Source: Pseudomonas sp. JAI120
GTDB lineage: Bacteria; Pseudomonadota; Gammaproteobacteria; Pseudomonadales; Pseudomonadaceae
Reading direction: 5' to 3'
DNA: 64,000 bases
Assembly: GCF_014207255.1 (NCBI RefSeq)
Contig: NZ_JACHCZ010000003.1
Coordinates: 618,813 to 682,812, forward strand
The position numbers and the translations under genes are program-made. The notes beneath the pieces are model-generated. The model was not told the origin of the DNA and did no database searches. It saw nothing but the letters and a program-made list of their open reading frames with translations. Shown here piece by piece: positions 60,280-64,000 of the stretch. Each line of letters opens with the position of its first letter. Positions within the stretch are counted from its first letter, which is position 1.

Positions 60280-61100
60280 TGGATCGTTATGTGGTGTTCG
60301 GCAACCCTATCGGCCACAGCAAGTCGCCGCTGATTCACCGTATGTTCGCTGAGCAGACCGGCGAGCAACTGGACTACAGCACCTTGCTCGCGCCCCTGGA
60401 GGATTTCACCGGCTGTGCCCGTGAGTTTTTCCAACAGGGCCGAGGTGCCAACGTTACCGTGCCGTTCAAGGAAGACGCCTACCGCCTGGCCAACAGCCTC
60501 ACCGAACGCGCCCAGCGTGCCGGGGCGGTGAATACGTTGAGCAAACTGGCTGACGGCACGTTGCTCGGCGACAACACCGACGGCGCCGGCCTGGTACGTG
60601 ACCTGACGGTAAACGCCGGCTTGAATCTGCAAGGCAAACGCATCCTGTTGCTGGGCGCGGGTGGCGCGGTAAGGGGCGCGTTGGAGCCGTTGCTGGCTGA
60701 ACGGCCCGCTTCGTTGATCATCGCCAACCGCACCGTGGAAAAAGCCGAATTGCTCGCCGAGTTGTTCGACGACCTGGGCCCGGTGTCTGCCAGTGGTTTC
60801 GACTGGCTGCGTGAGCCGGTGGACGTGATCATCAATGCCACGTCCGCCAGCCTATCAGGTGATGTACCGCCGATTGCCGGCAGCCTGATCGAACCGGGCA
60901 ACACGTTTTGCTACGACATGATGTACGCCAAGGAACCGACTGCGTTCTGCCGTTGGGCCAGTGAGCAAGGCGCAGCCGTGGCGATGGATGGCCTGGGCAT
61001 GCTGGTGGAGCAAGCGGCTGAAGCGTTCTTCCTGTGGCGCGGTGTGCGCCCGGATTCGGCGCCGGTGTTGGCTGAACTGCGCCGGCAGTTGGCGCAGTAA
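60279..61100 (+). CDS. aroE: Shikimate dehydrogenase
   Basis: 273 residues. NPIGHSKSP (about 8-16) is the shikimate-binding motif, NVTVPFKE contains the catalytic Lys (K67 region), and GAGGAVRGAL (about 127-136) is the NADP site. It reduces 3-dehydroshikimate in aromatic amino-acid synthesis. It overlaps hemF by one base, and its stop touches the convergent SulP gene. Confidence 0.99.
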   Translation: MDRYVVFGNPIGHSKSPLIHRMFAEQTGEQLDYSTLLAPLEDFTGCAREFFQQGRGANVTVPFKEDAYRLANSLTERAQRAGAVNTLSKLADGTLLGDNTDGAGLVRDLTVNAGLNLQGKRILLLGAGGAVRGALEPLLAERPASLIIANRTVEKAELLAELFDDLGPVSASGFDWLREPVDVIINATSASLSGDVPPIAGSLIEPGNTFCYDMMYAKEPTAFCRWASEQGAAVAMDGLGMLVEQAAEAFFLWRGVRPDSAPVLAELRRQLAQ

Positions 61101-62669
61101 TCAATCTTCAAACTGGATGGGGCATTTATCGGCCCCCTCCAGTTTTTTCAACTCGTCCACCACCTGCGGCCTGGCTCGGCGCAATGTCAGGCTACGGCCC
61201 AGCCCCCTAAGGCGACGCGCCTCCTGGTGCAGCATCTCCACCCCGGAATAGTCGATAAAGTTGATCTGCTGCGCCTCGATCACCACCCGCTCACCCTGCA
61301 AGCTTTGCAGGCGCACTTGCAGGTAATGGCTGGCGCCAAAGAAGATCGACCCGCCCACCCGCAGCACATCCTCTTCTCCATCACGCCATTGTTGAACCCG
61401 TGGCTGTGAGGTGCGCTTGAGGTAGAAAAACAACGACGCCAACACGCCCGCATAAATCGCCGTTTGCAACTCAAGCAGCAAGGTGGCGACACAGGTCAGG
61501 CTCATCACCACGAATTCTGCACGGCTCACGCGGAACAACGCACGAATACCCCGCCGATCCACCAGGCCCCAGGAAATCAGCAAGATGCTGGCGGCCATGC
61601 TCGGGATGGGAATATGCGCGATCAGTGCGGCGCCAAACAGCGCAAATAAGGCCACCCATAATGCGGAAAACACCCCTGCCAGCGGCGAACAGGCGCCTGC
61701 CTCATAGCTGAGGCCGGAGCGGGTGAAGGACCCTGCCGACAGATACCCGGAGAAAAATCCGCCAACGATGTTGGATAAACCCTGCGCACGAACTTCCTGG
61801 TTGGCATCAAGCAATTGTTGCGAGCGTGCCGACAGCGAACGCGCAATCGACAGGCTGGTCACCAGCCCGAGCATGCCCACCGCAACGGCGCTGGGCAGCA
61901 GGCGCAGGATCATGTCCAGATCCAGCGGCAACGGGCTGAACGGCGGCAGCTTGCCGATAAACGAACTGACCAGCGCCACATGCCCGAACGCCCCCGGCCA
62001 CAGCCAGGCTGCCAGGCTGCCCAAGCCCAGGGCGATCAGCAGCGTTGGCCAGCGAGGCACAAGGTATTTGAGCAGTGCGCCCACCAGCAAAGTACCGAGC
62101 CCAAGGGCAAGGGATGCGTGGTCCCACTCGCCAGCGTGGTCGATCAGCGCCAGCAGGCTATTGATCGCTGTGGCCTGGCTCGGTAAATCCAGGCCCAGCA
62201 GATTAGGCAGCTGCCCCAGGGCAATCACCACGGCGGCGCCCAAGGTGAAACCCAGCACCACCGAATGCGAGACGAAGTTCACCAGCGCGCCAAAGCGCAG
62301 CATGCCCAGCAGCCACTGGAACACCCCGGCCAGGAATGTCAGCAACAGGATCAGGGTGATGTAGTCCTGAGACCCCGGCACAGCCAATGGGCTGACGCTG
62401 GCGTACAGCACGATGGAAATCGCCGCCGTGGGGCCACAGATCAGGTGCCAGGATGAACCCCACAGGCACGCGATCAGCACCGGGATGATCGCGGCGTACA
62501 GACCGTACTCTGGTGGGAGACCGGCGATCAGCGCGTAGGCAATCGATTGGGGCAGCGCGAGCACGGCGCCGCTGAGGCCGACCAGCGCGTCCCGGCCGAC
62601 GCTGGCGCGCGTCTGGCGCGCAAGCCAACTGAGGAAGGGGAAGAGTGTATGGCGGTTGGGCCGGGGCAT
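61101..62669 (-). CDS. SulP-family anion transporter with STAS domain
   Basis: 522 residues. The sulfate transporter signature region (GLPPEYGLYAAIIPVLIACL, about 50-69) and 10-12 membrane helices precede a cytoplasmic STAS domain (about 415-510: IDYSGVEMLHQEARRL). The family carries sulfate or other anions into the cell. The location next to a choline-type binding protein and betC, which releases sulfate from choline-O-sulfate, suggests a role in that pathway, but this is inference. Confidence 0.95.
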   Translation of the reverse strand: MPRPNRHTLFPFLSWLARQTRASVGRDALVGLSGAVLALPQSIAYALIAGLPPEYGLYAAIIPVLIACLWGSSWHLICGPTAAISIVLYASVSPLAVPGSQDYITLILLLTFLAGVFQWLLGMLRFGALVNFVSHSVVLGFTLGAAVVIALGQLPNLLGLDLPSQATAINSLLALIDHAGEWDHASLALGLGTLLVGALLKYLVPRWPTLLIALGLGSLAAWLWPGAFGHVALVSSFIGKLPPFSPLPLDLDMILRLLPSAVAVGMLGLVTSLSIARSLSARSQQLLDANQEVRAQGLSNIVGGFFSGYLSAGSFTRSGLSYEAGACSPLAGVFSALWVALFALFGAALIAHIPIPSMAASILLISWGLVDRRGIRALFRVSRAEFVVMSLTCVATLLLELQTAIYAGVLASLFFYLKRTSQPRVQQWRDGEEDVLRVGGSIFFGASHYLQVRLQSLQGERVVIEAQQINFIDYSGVEMLHQEARRLRGLGRSLTLRRARPQVVDELKKLEGADKCPIQFED

Positions 62670-62720
62670 TTATAACTCGGCTGAAAAGGTTTGACTCAGG
62701 GTATCAGTACACACGGGTCC

Positions 62721-62813
62721 TTGTGGGAGGGGGCTTGCTCCCGATATAGGTGGACCCGTCTAAATCTCTCTGACTGGCACTCCGCTATCGGGAGCAAGCC
62801 CCCTCCCACATTG
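62721..62813. repeat. Inverted pair of REP elements
   Basis: TTGTGGGAGGGGGCTTGCTC and its mirror GAGCAAGCCCCCTCCCACAT, about 45 bp apart, lie between the SulP gene and the choline-type binding protein, both on the minus strand. It probably closes the transcript of the upstream gene. Confidence 0.92.
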
Positions 62814-62828
62814 GAATAGCGCAAGGCC

Positions 62829-63743
62829 CTAGAGTTTGGCTTTTACTGCCGGCAACGCGTCCTTGCCATCCACGGTTTTCACGCCGTCCAGCCATTTATC
62901 CAGCACCGCTGGGTTCGCCTTGATCCACGCCTTCGCCGCCTCGGCATTGCTGACTTTTTTGTTGACCACCTCAGCCATGATGCTGTTCTCCATCTCCTGG
63001 GTGAAACTCAGGTTGGTCAGCAGCTTGCCTACGTTGGGGCAGGCCTGTGCATAACCTTTACGGGTCAAGGTATACACGCTGCCGGTGTCACCAAAGTATT
63101 TCTCGCCGCCTTTGAGGTAGTGCATTTTCAACTGCACGTTCATCGGGTGCGGTGTCCAGCCGAGGAAGGTGACGAATTTCTGCTTCTTCACCGCCCGTGA
63201 TACTTCCGCCAGCATCGCCTGTTCACTGGATTCGATCAGCTTCCACTGGCCGAGGTCGAAGTCATTCTTCTTGATGATCTCCTGCAGCGAGATATTCGCC
63301 GGCGCGCCCGAGCCGATGCCGTAGATCTTCTTGTCGAACTTGTCGGCAAATTTGTTCAGGTCGGCAAAGTCATGCACCCCGGCATCCCAGACATAATCCG
63401 GCACGGCGAGGGTGAACTCGGTGCCGTCGAGGTTCTTCGCCAGTTGCACCACATCGCCGTTGGCCACGAACTTGTCGTAGAAACCTTGCTGCGCCGGCAT
63501 CCAGTTACCCAGGAACACATCCACCTGGCCGTCCTTGAGCCCGCCGAAGGTAATCGGCACCGCCAGGGTGTCGACCTTGGCCTTGTAGCCCATGCCGTTG
63601 AGCAGAAACCCGGTGATGGCATTGGTGGCGGCGATATCGCTCCAGCCTGGGTCGGCCATCTTTACCGTGTCACAGCTGGTGTCCGCATACGCATTGGCGC
63701 TACTCAGCACTAACATGCCCACTACCGCAGTTAACTTTTGCAT
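62829..63743 (-). CDS. Choline-type ABC transporter substrate-binding protein
   Basis: 304 residues. A signal peptide (about 1-20, cleaved near AYA) precedes an OpuAC/ProX-fold domain: VKMADPGWSDIAATNAITGF, then QVDVFLGNWMPAQQ, TLAVPDYVWDAGVHDFADL and FLGWTPHPMNVQ. Trp/Tyr residues in these segments form the aromatic cage for a quaternary ammonium. This pattern matches BetX/ChoX choline binding proteins. It follows betC on the same strand with a 15-base gap, so import and desulfation of choline compounds are linked. The ABC permease and ATPase genes are not in the window. Confidence 0.93.
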   Translation of the reverse strand: MQKLTAVVGMLVLSSANAYADTSCDTVKMADPGWSDIAATNAITGFLLNGMGYKAKVDTLAVPITFGGLKDGQVDVFLGNWMPAQQGFYDKFVANGDVVQLAKNLDGTEFTLAVPDYVWDAGVHDFADLNKFADKFDKKIYGIGSGAPANISLQEIIKKNDFDLGQWKLIESSEQAMLAEVSRAVKKQKFVTFLGWTPHPMNVQLKMHYLKGGEKYFGDTGSVYTLTRKGYAQACPNVGKLLTNLSFTQEMENSIMAEVVNKKVSNAEAAKAWIKANPAVLDKWLDGVKTVDGKDALPAVKAKL

Positions 63744-63758
63744 GGCCTTCCCTCAGTG

Positions 63759-64000
63759 TTATTGGTTTTGGCAGGGTTGTGGATAACGTGCCTTGCGCTC
63801 CAGGTCGTCGAGGTCGATATGGTTGCGCATGTATTGCTGACTGGCGTCTACCAGTGGCTGGTGATCCCAGCTCTTCAGCTTGCCTTCGGTCAGCGCCTCG
63901 AACACCAGGCGACGACGGCGTTGGCTGGCGAGCACCTGCTGGTGGATCGCCGGGATGTCCCATTTGGCCCGCGCTTCATTCAAAAACGCCTCGAACAGTG
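63759..64000 (-). CDS. betC: Choline-sulfatase, C-terminal fragment
   Basis: The frame runs open to the window edge, so only the last 80 residues are seen. They contain EARAKWDIPAIHQQVLASQ and the DHQPLVDASQQYMRNHIDLD segment characteristic of the BetC C-terminus. BetC hydrolyses choline-O-sulfate to choline and sulfate. The catalytic formylglycine region is outside the window. It is followed at 63743 by the binding-protein gene. Confidence 0.92.
   Translation of the reverse strand, partial: LFEAFLNEARAKWDIPAIHQQVLASQRRRRLVFEALTEGKLKSWDHQPLVDASQQYMRNHIDLDDLERKARYPQPCQNQ

Overview
The window is a GC-rich chromosomal segment from a Pseudomonas, most likely of the P. fluorescens group. The evidence is the conserved gene order around the replication origin (glmS-glmU-atp operon-parB/parA-rsmG-mnmG ... 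mnmE-yidC-yidD-rnpA-rpmH-oriC-dnaA-dnaN-recF-gyrB ... glyS/glyQ-tag-trkA-rsmB-fmt-def-dprA-tsaC-qor-hemF-aroE), Pseudomonas-type protein sequences, Pseudomonas parS sites and Pseudomonas REP elements. The species call is an inference from sequence style.

Left arm (1-9.8 kb): the 3' end of a CdsA-like cytidylyltransferase; a structured leader resembling phage C4 antisense RNA in front of a small DUF3077-like ORF; then a bacterial alpha-2-macroglobulin (1.33-7.14 kb) overlapping pbpC, a periplasmic peptidoglycan repair and anti-protease pair.

9.8-25.7 kb, minus strand: glmS, glmR and glmU (UDP-GlcNAc supply and its regulator), the nine-gene F1Fo ATP synthase operon, then parB, parA, rsmG and mnmG. 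An AT-rich, DnaA-box-containing, origin-like region follows mnmG. A Fur-controlled FecI-FecR-TonB receptor cassette (26.2-30.2 kb, plus strand) sits between mnmG and mnmE, which are closer neighbours in P. aeruginosa.

30.3-41 kb: mnmE, yidC, yidD, rnpA and rpmH on the minus strand, the canonical oriC (about 34.3-34.8 kb), then dnaA, dnaN, recF and gyrB on the plus strand. Transcription polarity switches at oriC. Three parS sites lie in or just after recF and gyrB. An unlinked-looking two-component pair (OmpR-type regulator and CHASE2 histidine kinase, divergent) is inserted after gyrB.

Right arm (44.7-64 kb): lipid and LPS enzymes (plsC, gmhB, an LpxL-type acyltransferase), glyS/glyQ, tag, trkA, rsmB-fmt-def, a TsaP-like protein that lacks its LysM domain, dprA, tsaC, qor, hemF-aroE, a SulP transporter, and a choline-type periplasmic binding protein next to the 3' end of betC (choline-sulfatase).

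Most of the window is conserved core genome. The points most worth a second look are the C4-like leader (about 820-1035), the second origin-like region (25.74-26.08 kb), the many perfect DnaA-box 9-mers outside the origin, the LysM-less TsaP homologue, and the long inverted repeat in front of the alpha-2-macroglobulin gene.
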